In this document: one piece after another, positions 1-11,242 of the stretch
Numbering within the stretch: the stretch's first letter is position 1
Layout of the letters: each line of letters begins with the position of its first letter
Assembly (NCBI GenBank): GCA_918026815.1
Contig: CAKJVC010000097.1
Span: 248,001-312,000, forward strand
Direction of reading: 5' to 3'
Origin: Chalara sp. BL73
Lineage: Eukaryota > Ascomycota > Leotiomycetes > Helotiales
DNA length: 64,000 bases
Notes under the pieces: model-generated
Told to the model about the DNA's origin: nothing
Seen by the model: only the letters and a program-made list of their open reading frames with translations
Databases searched by the model: none
Translations under genes and position numbers: made by a program

Positions 1-382
1 CACCCATTTGTCGAAAATTGGTCTGGATAGGATTGTCGCCTGTTGTATCAGAATCCTCTGTATTCAGACGCATTGTGGACTCCATGTCAATATAAGACAT
101 GTACTTGCGAGGTTAAAAACGAACTAAAATACCATTTAAACGAACAACATACAACAAACGACGCCTTGTCAAGGGACCCTTGTGGCTGCCATTTTTGATA
201 TCTGTTAGTTTAATCGTGCCATATTTTTCAGATCTCGACATACATACAAATGTCATGTTCCTGAAACGAGAACGAGGGATTGACCTTTTAAGTGGTGCGA
301 AAGTATTGTCTATGAACTGTTCTATTCCTTTGCATTGCTCTTCTGTTTTCCCATCTATAGCACAGAGCTTCTTGATCAAATC
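1..382 (-). CDS. Possible downstream exons of the ankyrin gene, partial
   Basis: The minus strand is open from an acceptor at 383 down to a stop at 113 (about 89 codons), with a mixed charged composition that reads like real protein but resembles no family I know. The joint to the ankyrin frame is in phase. A second intron (donor-like GTATGT or GTTGTT near 150, acceptor AAG near 105) could lead into an exon that stays open to base 1 and starts with the residues MSYIDMES. The donor and frame of that last intron are weak, so the edge exon is inference. Confidence 0.35.
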
Positions 383-492
383 CTATACAAAAACATTAAT
401 TAAATATGTTCAACACAGAGAGATGGCTGTTTACTTTTACCCATACACGCTGCCAGTTTTGTTTAGTGCTTGATATTTCTCAGAATGGTATA

Positions 493-1350
493 TCAACATA
501 CATTAACAACAGGCAGATGAAGCCATCTTATTGTTTTATTTGATGTTTCTGTGGCGCTTTGTTGTTGCGGCTGCTGCGGACGCGAGAATTTTTCAAGCCT
601 ATGAGAGTAGACAATATCATAAACGGTGCTAAATGCCGACACCCTAGATTTGCCGAAGTAGCGAACGTAGCTCTGGAAGTGCTTACACATTCCGAGCCGC
701 TTGATATTATTTTCTTGGGGCTCTTTCTGCTTGACTTGCATTCGGGGATACTTAGTAACTTCCCTCTCTACATGTGCTGGAGGATTATCAAAAATTTTGA
801 CAATATAATTGTTACCACGGTACAAAGCAACATAGCGAGCTGTAATGCCTAGTTTGCTTGCAATGTTGGGATCTGCTCCATTCTTGAGAAGTAGGTATAC
901 TGCCTCAGTTCGTCCTTTTTCAGCTGCGTACAGTAACGGAGTTCGTCCATCCGTATCTTTTGTATTTGGATCAGCCCCATTTTTAAGAAGCAAGTGTAAT
1001 GACTCAATTCGTTCTTCTTGAGCCGCGTACAATAACGGAGTCCGTCCATCTGTATCTTTTGCATTTGGATCGGCCCCATTCTTAAGAAGTAGGTGCAGCG
1101 CTTCAGTTCGTCCTTCCCGAACTGCGTACAATAGCGGAGTCCGTTCATTCGTATCTTTTGTATTTGGATCGGCCCCATTCTTGAGAAGCAGATATACTAT
1201 TTCAGTTCGTCCTTCCCGAACTGCGTACAACAACGGAGTCCGTCCATTCATATCTCTTGCATTTGGATCGGCCCCCGTCTTTAAAATTTCGCCGATCTTG
1301 TCAATATCTCCGAATAGGGCGGCTGCAGACAAGTCCATATCTCCGACCAT
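493..1350 (-). CDS. Ankyrin-repeat protein (3' end uncertain)
   Basis: The frame is open for 285 codons from an ATG at 1350. Residues about 5-170 are five to six ankyrin repeats with the signatures GRTPLLYA and LLLKNGADPN, a protein-protein interaction fold. The rest is basic and has a Gln-rich stretch near the end. The frame ends at a TGA inside GTATGTTGA, which is a good splice donor at 501, so the gene probably continues: the simplest acceptor is at 383, after a pyrimidine-rich stretch, and joins in phase to an open exon at 113-382. A CTAAAC branch-like motif and a nearer CAG at about 451 allow a two-intron version with a 9-nt exon. The minus strand is then open to base 1, so the gene may leave the window. 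The ankyrin assignment is secure. The partner and cellular role are unknown. Confidence 0.8.
   Translation of the reverse strand: MVGDMDLSAAALFGDIDKIGEILKTGADPNARDMNGRTPLLYAVREGRTEIVYLLLKNGADPNTKDTNERTPLLYAVREGRTEALHLLLKNGADPNAKDTDGRTPLLYAAQEERIESLHLLLKNGADPNTKDTDGRTPLLYAAEKGRTEAVYLLLKNGADPNIASKLGITARYVALYRGNNYIVKIFDNPPAHVEREVTKYPRMQVKQKEPQENNIKRLGMCKHFQSYVRYFGKSRVSAFSTVYDIVYSHRLEKFSRPQQPQQQSATETSNKTIRWLHLPVVNVC
849..1275 (-). repeat. 99-bp tandem repeats encoding ankyrin units
   Basis: Four consecutive near-identical 99-bp units (33 codons each) can be followed by the phrase TTTGGATCGGCCCC near 953, 1052, 1151 and 1250. The similarity at DNA level is much higher than ankyrin fold constraints need, which points to recent unit duplication or gene-conversion-like homogenisation inside this gene. 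Confidence 0.8.
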
Positions 1351-2369
1351 TTTGTTAGAGCGCGAAGAGGTAAGGCAGCAATGGAAATAATTTGAAATCC
1401 AAGATGGCGATCGATTTTACGATAAGAGCAAGAAATCGATGGATAGAGAGGGAAATTCGAAGGAAAATAATGGACGAGGCTGAGAGAGGATTGTGAGCTT
1501 ATCTCACCGCATACTTTCTCATCCTTATGCATCTGTTATCTTGTTTTCTTTTCTCGTCAACAAATTAGAAGACGTGGCCACACATCTGCGAGTGATCCAT
1601 CCTTTGTCCTGATTGGAAAGTTGAATTAGAGGTGGGGTTTATGTGCTGCAAGCCGATGCGCTCAACGATCTGCATATGGTGGCACTAATTGGTCCTCTTG
1701 TGTGATCTATACAGCGGCCCTTGGCTACCAGCCACAGAGCAGACCCAACCATAACGGCAAACTTGACACCCTCCTCTACCCAGCGAAAGTTGTAGTATGT
1801 AGGCTGTCGAGATACTCAACACATCGTGAACGAAGACTGAGACGGGAAAGGAGGTAGCACATCGAAATGGCTCAGGCGACGTGGAGGCAAAGGACTTATC
1901 GTTGGCTGGTGCGGACGCCTACTCTGGCACCCTGCTGCGGAGTCGGCGGATTCAATATCCCTGTCTGTATCCAACCCCGCACCTGGTGGTACCTAATTCC
2001 ACCCTAAATCTCGGCTCAAAACATTATAATACAACAACCATGCCTAGACACCACCAATCGGACCTAATTGACTAGGCTTTAAATTACTGGCTGGTGGAAG
2101 CTTATACCGCAGGACAAATTTCCAATCTAAGGGCTCACTAGTCAAAGGAGAGCTTACGACTCTTGATTAGAGTAGATCTATAACTTACTTATAAGTTATT
2201 TTTATTAGTTTCACGTTATTACATGTCATGATGTTCAAATTTCCACGTAGGAGAGATGCGGAGCATTGTATACACAGTGTACATAGCTAGTAAGTGCATA
2301 ATCCAAGAGGAGCTATATTACTACCCCTAGGCGTCCTGATTAATAATCAAGCTCTCCGTTTATATAACT
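1351..2369. other. Intergenic, no gene seen
   Basis: This stretch holds the upstream region of the ankyrin gene and the 3' flank of the Cys-rich gene. Open frames are short and lack coding character. I see no transposon ends or RNA gene. Confidence 0.5.
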
Positions 2370-2923
2370 CTACTGAATACAGCATTGGTAATTGGACGGT
2401 CCTGGGCAATATCCGCTAGACATCCAATGCATGGTTAGCAAGAAATCCCTAGATAAATGCTTTTTGAGAAGAGCAATGCTGCAATAGAGGCTGTATCTTG
2501 GCGAAATTGCAAAATACCTGATAAAATGCCCCCCGAACTTGCCACATGAGTTAAATGTGGCTTCGGTATCGGCACAGTAACCTTGGCCGCTGTGACAAGA
2601 AGGATAGAAACAACACTTAACATCATCGGGATCATTAGGGCAGAGATTCGAGATGTTATCGTTGCCGCCGTTATCGCTGCACCATGTAGTCGTTTCACAG
2701 GTGCCAAAGCTGTTACCAGACTATGAAGAACAAAGTTATTAGCAAGTGATCTCATGTCTAGAGAGAAGAAGACCTATAAAGTTCGGGAATATAGAGGAAA
2801 TCGACGAGTGAAGAGATTCATAGCCTAGAATTAACAGAAAAGTCTCCTTACTCGGCAGAGATCCCCAATTGCAGCTGAGGCATAGCCGGTGAGAAGAGGT
2901 GCAATAAGAAGAGAGAGCTTCAT
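2370..2923 (-). CDS. Small secreted cysteine-rich protein, 106 aa
   Basis: Exons 2923-2852, 2720-2518 and 2415-2370 join in phase (321 nt). Introns are 131 and 102 nt; the second has a CTAAC branch motif. The N-terminus MKLSLLIAPLLTGYASA is a signal peptide. The mature part has two copies of one module, each with a spaced Cys pair and a closing proline-rich CC motif: GTCETTTWC to CPNDPDDVKCC, then GYCADTE to CPGPSNYQCC. From memory, this module occurs as an N-terminal cell-wall-related unit in secreted fungal hydrolases of NlpC/P60 or lysozyme type; here it stands alone with no catalytic domain. A role as cell-wall-binding protein or effector is inference. A decayed paralogue lies about 6.5 kb away at 9068-9403. 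Confidence 0.82.
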
Positions 2924-5638
2924 TGCGTTCTTGGTGATGGTTAAAACTATTGGCTTCGGCCTTGAAATGTACTTAATTTCGCTCGAGTCTGCAAATTCCT
3001 AACTATGAAGAATGTACTTTGATATAAGAAGATGGTCTCTACTTATCAGAGGGAATATTGAACTATAAGTAGGTTCTCCTCATACACTAGTGAGCACTGA
3101 AATGTAACGTACGTCAAGTAGATTAAGATATGGAGCTGCACAAATCAGAAGTCCTCATTGGAAATTCTCCACTATGGCAAGTAACATGGTTAAGGGAGCT
3201 GAGCGGCGCGGTTCATAACCGCATAGTAAGATCGGCTCAATGTTCTTTCAAATTGTATAGATGAATTGCCAACTGCAGGCTCAGGGGTATTTCGAAGTGT
3301 TTTTGCTTGTTATAAAAATATAGATTAAGCTTTGGAGGGCTTAAAATTTAGAGCTGAATTAGAAACAGATTGAAGCTCTGAATTCAGAGTCCTCTGCCTT
3401 TCGGAGCATAGTCATGGAGGAGAAAGAAGCATATCCACAAAGCCTTGCGTGGAGCATTTAAGTATTCTGTCCTGGGGCTTCGCAGTCACGGTTATACACC
3501 ATATACTAGTGAGGTACGCTTCTCTGTAATGCGTATTTAATATCTTACCACCCACTATTCCATCTCGCAGCTTTGGCAGGGAGTAGATATTGCTCCCCTT
3601 CTCTTGTAAGCCCAATGCCCGAGCGAAGTAAGCATCATTAACCAGTAGGTTGCAGCTGTCTCGATCAATACCTGATATTGTGACTGGATATAATTATTTG
3701 AAAATATAAGACACTCCCTGTACACGTCTCTAGACTCTGGAGTAACCGCGGGGTTGTCCGTAAATAGGGCGAAGTTGCGAGCCTAGGGTAACATAGCCCC
3801 ACAGAGTCTGCCAAGCGTAAAGACTAATGTCGTCTGGACGACGTAAGCCGCGTAGATCGGAAAAGCTTATATACAAACAAGCTTTGAAAACAAAGCTAGG
3901 AAGACCCCGCCCAGACCTTACCTTCCCAACCAGCTAGTTTGGGCGATTCCCTTACAAGGAGCCCTTGGCGTAAGTGTGGGTAAACGGTGGGGATAAGACC
4001 ACCTACCAATACGAGCGCCTTTGGCTTTAATACTTTAGGACCTCCCTTCGCCTTTTTTTACGCCACAGCCTCCACACCGTGCTACCTCTAGCACGTCCGT
4101 CCACGGTGGCCGTGCCGCTCATGATCCCTTAATCCTATCATCTATCTTAAATATATTGCTCCATTTGATATGAGCCGAATAGTGGCTTTAGCTGGGAAAG
4201 AGGTCCCGGTAGGATGGTCAGCACTCTTGGCGGATATTGTGCGTGCGATATATCATCCTTTGAAGATGCTGGGCTAGACACATTCATATCATGGGAAATC
4301 GTCACAACTTTGGGCTTTGGAACCGTCACAACAATTGACACCGTGCAGTGGGTGCAAGTACGCTTCACCAGAAGAGAAAAGGAGAGATGGCGGGGGGAAT
4401 AAGGATTGAGGGAGTGGTGACAGTGCAGATGGCAGGCTGTTTGGGGCTGTGAATCACAGCAACATGGAGACAGACAATGATTAAATTCAAACGAGCGGGA
4501 TATGCCCAAGAAAGGCGTTTCCTATGTAGAACAGGAACGCCATACTGTCAATGAAATGACACAGCTGCGGGAAGCTAAGCTGGCTTCTGGCGACGATTAA
4601 AGGAGTGATTCCTCTATCTCTCTCTCGCCACTCCAACAATTGTCAGGCACCACATCATCCGCTTGGACCTTCCCCAAACGGTGGGTAGAAATGCTCAGCT
4701 CCTCGGTCGGAGCCTATGATCTGCAGGGCCCACACCCGGTACCTGGCAGACACGATAGGGTAGAATTATGCAACCCTCGTATAGGTACAGATCCGACTCT
4801 TCGCTACTGACGGCATTTACCGCATGATTATCCACCGCATGTGCCACCATCCCTCGCTCTAGTTTCAGGGAAATATCATCCGGCTTATAGAGGAGACAAG
4901 CAGAAACTAGTCGGAGATGGCTTGTATGTATAATGGTGGGATCAGCCGGTCTTGTCACTTTAAGGCCCCCATGCGGCATAATACGCTTCGGCCAGACAGC
5001 TCTCTATTCGCCGCGAAATTCGATAGCTTGGACTCAAATGCGTCCACTTGAGAGCCTGACGTCCATCACACGGCTGACCATGGCACTGGGTCACTACGCC
5101 GAAGAGTAGACGCATTTCAGCCACATCAATTCATGTGAGATATCACAGTATATCTTTAGTTTAATAATAGGAATATCAGCGTCGAGGCATGGAGATATGG
5201 TCAAAGCGTTTCAGCTGTAGAGTAACCATAGCTCTACGTTACAAGTATTGCTTGTTACTGTCACATACAGGTTATACTTCCAAAACCTGTATTTCGGGGC
5301 AGATACACACATAACAGTCTTTACGTTAGTGATATAACTAATTTCAGTAGTAATTTTACCAATATAATTGTGTAAAAAACCGTACTCACTGCAAATTTAA
5401 GTTTTGGTGTAAATCTAATTTTTGCTTGTAAAGTCGATATATCTTTTTATTTAATTTTTCAAATTCGAAAGTATTTTAACTCAGTAAGCCCTTGGTACCT
5501 CGATCCCTATTTATTGTTCCTTTACATGGTTCTTCTTTTTAGTCCTACAATCAAATTTGTACGCCTTATTCTGACCTTTACTGTGGCCAATTACATTATT
5601 CTATAAGCACTACAATAGACTTTACAGAGTGGTCATTA
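2924..5638. other. Intergenic, 2.7 kb, no supported gene
   Basis: Only short open frames without domains or coherent splice sites are present on either strand. The part at about 5150-5600 is AT-rich and is the 3' flank of the HET gene. A short sequence at 5545-5572 recurs at 41847-41874. Confidence 0.45.
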
Positions 5639-7633
5639 TCAAACCAACACGAAATCTTGGTCTTTCCACGGGTCATAATCTTTCCACCAACCACCCTCCA
5701 TCGCTCCAGAGACGTAGGCCGGGCCTAAAATCCTATACTCCTGACCCGCCAACGGTCGCAAAATGAATGGCATCCTCAAGCCAGCAATTAGCACAACCTC
5801 GTCACCCTTCTGGATGGTGGGAAGTGCAGTCCCAAGAAAGCCGTATTCCGTCTTGAACATCCTCAACCCCTGAGACATGAGCTCCACAAGCTGATGATAT
5901 CTTCTGGCCAGAGGGTGCGCTGCCAGTGCCAGTGAGATCCCAGTCAAGATATCGTCAGAAACCAGCGATTCAGGGTAGTCACTCATTCTCCGATACAGTA
6001 CGTCAGTCGTCGCGGCTGTTGCGATCGGAAACCAGCACATCGCACTCGCTTCTAGCTGCTTCACTTGTTCTGGGCTAATTTGTCTATACGAATCTCTGGT
6101 CGCTTCCATCTCACCATAAGGGTCCGACAGAGTAGCGCCACCTCGGATCAGAATGTCACAGAAGCTCTCAGCAGAGAATAGCTCCCCCGTCACATACTTC
6201 TGCGGAACGTGGCGGAACTTGGTGATGAATTCGGGGTTGCAGAGTGCTGCCCAGTCCTGTACTGCGTCGATAACGTCCTGAAATTTCCAGCTTTTATCAC
6301 CTTTTGCAGTGGGCATTATCTTATTCGAGACACCCCCTACGATATCAAGGATCCGACCACGGCACAATAGCTTTGCGTCAACCCTATGGATGCCGAATCG
6401 GGGAGGATCTCCTCCGGCAGCGCAGAATGGCCAATATGTTGTGCATCGTGGTGACGTTGTATCGCTCCAGTCTGGGACCCATGATGGCAGACCAGGGACG
6501 GATTCAGAGCCTGTAATGCTATAAAAGATATCTAGTGAATTATCTTCAGTCAACGCAGCAATCGTCTCGTCTGTGTATATTTGTGCTAGAGCTTTGCTAT
6601 AGTCGATGTCTTGAGCCAATTTGAAGTCCATAGCAGAGAGCAGCCCATATAAGCCAAATATCTTGTCCTTTGGGTCGCTTGCCATCTTACTACGACCTAA
6701 TTCTAGGATAGTAGACCTACTCAGTTTCGGCAACTCAGTCTGTGAGTACCTGAAGATAAATTCGGCGAGTTTCGCCTTCCAGTCCCGGTACCTTTTTAGA
6801 GTATGTATTATTCTAACATGCAACGCTATGTGGCTGCTGAGAACCCCATATCCCAGTAATGGACTCTCGGTGTCTGGACCTTCCTGTAACTGTGCGACGA
6901 TCCGTGACCCAGCCGTGAGATAGTTGAAGCCAATCTTAGTAGAGCCGCACAGCACGTCTATCCGACGGGCTAGGGCGACCTCCTGAATGGTCCACAGACG
7001 TGAGAACCATGAGCGAGAGAAGACATCCTTTAATACGCCATCAAGGGAAGTAGAGTTGCCTTCGTGCACACTTTTGCTCTCCTCTGCCCAAATCACATTA
7101 GTTATTCTATATCCATTTCAGGGACAACCTTTCATACCTTTAAACCGTTTCATCTGGAGGTCCAGCATGCGGGCTTGGGTATCCTTACGCAGTAGCATTG
7201 CCGTCACCGAGAACCTCTCCATATACCGGAAAGCCAGTGCAGTCTCGGGAGACCCCTCTCCTATCCACACCACAACTCGTCTGGCCTTAGTATAGATCTC
7301 TCCCATATGGGTTACCTGTTGATTGCGCTCCACAACCGAACTCTGATCGATGCATATAGCGTCTATCCAGAGTAGTCGGGAATCCCGCGGGAACCTCAGC
7401 CGACGTAGCGCTGCCTCACAGTTGGGAGTGACTGAAAGCTGCTTCCCGTGGCACGAGATCCCCCCTGTTAGTTCTTGGCTATCCCATGAGTATGAGAGCG
7501 CCTCATATTTCGGTAGTTTGTCGAGGGAGACTGGTATCAGGTCGCAACAGAGATCACCGCTGTTACCTGGTTCGAGCTTCAGCACCCGGATAAAACGCTT
7601 CTCAACTAGTGATATATATTCGTATTTCTCCAT
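5639..7633 (-). CDS. HET-domain (heterokaryon incompatibility) protein, 646 aa
   Basis: Exons 7633-7138 and 7083-5639 flank a 54-nt intron (donor GTATGA, branch CTAAT, acceptor GGGCAG) and give 646 codons plus stop. The HET domain occupies about residues 40-200: YEALSYSW at 43-50, LLWIDAICIDQ at 87-97, RRVVVWIGEG around 118-127, and SRLWTIQEVALA after the intron. In this family the HET domain triggers cell death when genetically different hyphae fuse, usually with a partner protein. The C-terminal 400 residues contain the usual PSWVPDWS segment and a closing region around GDEVVLIAG, both typical of long HET proteins. Several dozen such genes per genome is normal in this fungal group, so a role in self-recognition here is family-based inference. 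The gene appears intact. Confidence 0.92.
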
Positions 7634-9067
7634 GGTTCTACCAGTTATACTTAAAAGTCTTAAACGTGGACTAGGAAGTCATAATCTCAATTGACAGTTT
7701 GCTTGTACTTATACTTCCGCCCTATTGAGGGTCGTGGATTTCTCACCTTGGTGCATATACGCACATGAAACCCAGAAGAGCGGCTATTTAAAGTGAAATC
7801 CGCAACCCCCTGAATCTGGCCAAGGCAGATCTTTGTTATGCTGTTCGATATGATTCGCACGCTCTAGGGGCTCTAGCTAGACGAGGCAAAATTATTTATT
7901 GGTAGACGCGTCGGGGTAATAAGCTGGCGTCCCACCTCTATTTTTGGCTTTACCTGAGCACATCACATCACTGGCCGTGCGCAGTCTAAAGCCTTTCCAA
8001 CCCTCACAACTAGCCCAGTTGCAGCTTTTATTTGTACCATGTCCATAGCATGTGGCATCGAAGATGCCTAGAAGCATGCGCTGCGTAGAAGAAAGTCAGC
8101 TGCCTAAGTGCCAATGATTGAACGAATGCTTGGTCCTAAGCAGTGGGCAAGGGGGTGGCATATGCGACCAGTAATGAGACTGGTCAAAGTGGGGCGACAT
8201 GTGCCGGGCTTGTCTGTTCATGGGGTCAAAAAGCTTCGCCAAAGCTTATTGCTCACTACTACAGCTGCAACAAGTGCTACCAGAGTCTAACTTAAAGTGG
8301 TCAGCGGCCAGCCAACCAGCTCATTTGCTTATAGAGTATCGCCAATATGATCGCAGGCGGATGGCGCAAGGGGTGCATCCTGGATGTACTCTCTGCAACT
8401 AAAACCGCGTAAAGCCGCACGGGAACACCAACATTCGCACCGAGTCCTTGCGTTTCTCGTGCCCCCACTCTGACGGCTCAAACGATGAGGTCTATCCTCT
8501 CTCCCGGAGCTCAGTGAGATAACTGACCCCGAGTCTCGTCAGAGCCCTACCTCGGACTAGTGGGAAATGGGTACTGTTCTAGCGTACAAAAGTTAAGAAG
8601 CGACTTTAGTCGAGGGAAAAATGGCCGGTCATTGATCGTCAGTATAACAATTACACTATTAAATAAAACGGTACCGTCACGTTATCCTGAACTCCTTTAT
8701 TGAACTAGATTTAAGTCCTAGACTTGGCTTATTCAACAGTAAGCAATCGACGGACAACAGATGGAGTTTATCCAGTCGTGCATCCATCAGGCAATAGGCT
8801 AAACCGCCCAACAAAAATAACTCTAACCCTCTCAGCTTGGCTCCTCTTCCTAATTTTATCAATAATGTGCAGCCTTGACTCATTCTTAGAGACATTAACA
8901 TTAGTTCCTGCCACAGAAGACTACAATTTACGCGAATGCGTATGTATCAGTCACTGTTGACGCAGCACTTGTAATTCGATGGGCCAGGTCAGTAGCCACT
9001 ATCGCCATCAGTCAGCAAGCCTCAAGGACCATGCTTTGAGACGCTTCATTCTGCGTCAAAAAAAGTA
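7634..9067. other. Intergenic with a possible Cys-rich fragment
   Basis: On the minus strand at about 8077-7892 an open stretch holds Cys-rich text (CYGHGTNKSCNWASCEG, then a further Cys). I could not find a signal peptide exon or consistent splice sites for it, so it may be a relic of a small secreted protein. The remainder shows nothing I can support. Confidence 0.25.
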
Positions 9068-9403
9068 TTACTCAAGATAGGCTCTACAACCTGCCCAGTC
9101 AATGTTGACACATCTCTCAACGTTGCCAGGGCCACACAAGAGGCTTAGGCAAGCATTCAACATAATCAGGGCTACCAGGGCAGAAGCCTGCGACCGAAGT
9201 GCCGTCGAGATCGCTGCATCATGTAGTAGGCTCGCATGTCCCCACTGTATCCCTTGAAGATTACTAAGTATATTAGCCTTACTGGGCTTGTGAAGGTTAA
9301 AAAAATGTACGGTGTAGACTGACATTTGGGTAGCAGAGGCCACCCGACCCTGGGCAGCAACGGAAGGCAGGCCTGATGCTAAAATAATGAAGAAAAGCCT
9401 CAT
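9068..9403 (-). pseudogene. Decayed paralogue of the secreted Cys-rich protein
   Basis: It begins with an intact signal peptide, MRLFFIILASGLPSVAAQG, at 9403. Downstream, in a different frame reached through a presumed intron, the module signature can be read as GTCEPTT, stop, CSDLDG, then GFCPGSPDYVEC. The stop is a TGA exactly where the intact gene at 2370-2923 has Trp (TGG), and the second Cys of the closing CC pair is lost. The change is G to A in the coding strand, as RIP would produce. Frame and exon ends are uncertain, but the shared module makes relationship likely. Confidence 0.6.
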
Positions 9404-11242
9404 CTTGGCTGTATAGCATAGTCAGTTTATTGGCTGTAGTCTCGGTGCACTAATCTAAAATATCATTCAGAAGGGAGAACTTCGAATCCTTTACATAGGT
9501 AATTCCTCCCACATCGCACCAGACATATGCAACTATGCTAGTCGTTGGGGTTAGTCAAGGAATTTATCTCCTATTCACAGAATATTAAACCATTACGTAA
9601 CTCCTGGCAGCATAAAGAGAGCGCGTTCCTCGCAAATAGGCGGAATATCTTTACAATATAGAGCACATTTGTACCTGCGGGCCAACCTAGAGAAAAACCA
9701 ACCACTGCAGGTACTACAATCCATCTGTAAAAGCCAGAGCTTATTGGCTGAGGACAAAGCAGCCTGTAGGACCACCACGAACCCAGTCTGCCAGCTGGGT
9801 GTAGACTAAGCTCCCACTAGTCCCCTGCGGCAAACTACGGACAGACCGTTAGTTCACCCGCCAAAGCGAGACACGCTGTTTGACATGAGATCCCCTGCCT
9901 GAGTCCAACACGCCCAGCGAAATATCAACAATCGCTCTGCTGAAACCACACGAAAGAGGGACCTCTCCTCACATGTGAGTTGGGAATTTGTCTTAAATAT
10001 TGGCTGCGGGGTTTATAATATAGCGGCATCCATCTAAGTAGTTCTAATGTAGATTTAAGTCAAGCCCAATCATAACTAATGGGCTTTGAAGGTACCTGGC
10101 CATCAACTATCGGGTATTCATGTAGCCGCCGTTTCCTTTTCCACGAATAGTAGAACAGTAATGCAGGCTCGATGATCTGCAGCACTTGTGATCAATAAGC
10201 TTTTTGGCCTGATCACGCTTCTCGGCTAAAAAGGGTTGGCTGGGCTGGTGGCCGGGCTGGTAATAGCACGAGATTAGAGAGAATGGACAGATTCCCCTCC
10301 AATAGGCACGGTCCGGCGAGAAGTAGAGGGCTCGCCGACTTTGGTCAAGCCGCTTCGCCGGCGCCGCTATCCACAGTTCTGAGCCATTTGCCGTCAGTTA
10401 AAGTGGTAGGAACAATGATGCCGAGAGCCACGGAGGTAAGGTAAAGGTAGCAAGAGCAGCACAAATAAAATTCATTTTGCTTTAAGAAGGGAGACGATAG
10501 AAACTTTAGAGAAAATGTGGTTCAAGAAGCGATAGGCTTTTTGTCTGGTAGTATGGGAGTGCACTGTGAAAGATTCCTTGAGCAATAGCACCCAGGTACT
10601 ACTTATACTTACTTGAATCCCAAGCCGTACGCGTTCGCCCTACTTCTCCTAAGGAGCATAGTAAAAAGTACGGCTATAGATTGGAGGAAATCCCATAAGT
10701 TAACCAAAATTGTACTTTTCTAAGCTAAAGCTTTATAGTCAATTGAGCGAGTCCTTCTTTCTCAATAATTTCACGGGGTCGCCTAACTGCCTTCTTTCCT
10801 TGTGACTTCCGTAGCTTTGACCTCAGATATTTAAAAGTAGCAATTACCGCGGGAATTCGCTCTCTAGGGTATTCTTCCTTAATCGCAAGCGTACAATTCC
10901 TTGGGAGAAAATATGGCCGAGATCATTTACCTACATAGAGCGGGTTAATGATCCTTTAACACAATGAGAATGCTTATTGGTGTCATTGCTCCTAAAGATG
11001 AAGGATTACAACTTTGAGATCAAATTGAATGGTACGCAATTGATTAACATATGTAGTGTAACCTCCTGGGATCAGATCTCGCATAATTCATCGCCACTTT
11101 TTGCTTCGATCAACCAGACATACTAAAAAAAAAAAAGCGAAAAAGAAGAACCACCTCTTTAGCCACCAATTCCAACCAAGAATAAAGATCGGCCTACATT
11201 CAACTATGGTCGTGGTATATTATAACTCTCTTCCTCCCTAAG
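9404..11242. other. Intergenic, 1.8 kb, no supported gene
   Basis: A possible short signal-peptide-like start (MNFICAALATFTL) lies on the minus strand near 10475 but is followed by a frame break and stops. There is an A-rich tract near 11127-11140. Otherwise I see no coding signal. Confidence 0.4.

Noticed and set aside
10380..10480. Possible secreted-protein start (MNFICAALATFTL) on the minus strand
   Set aside because: A signal-like start exists, but the frame breaks at once and no partner exon with coherent text was found.
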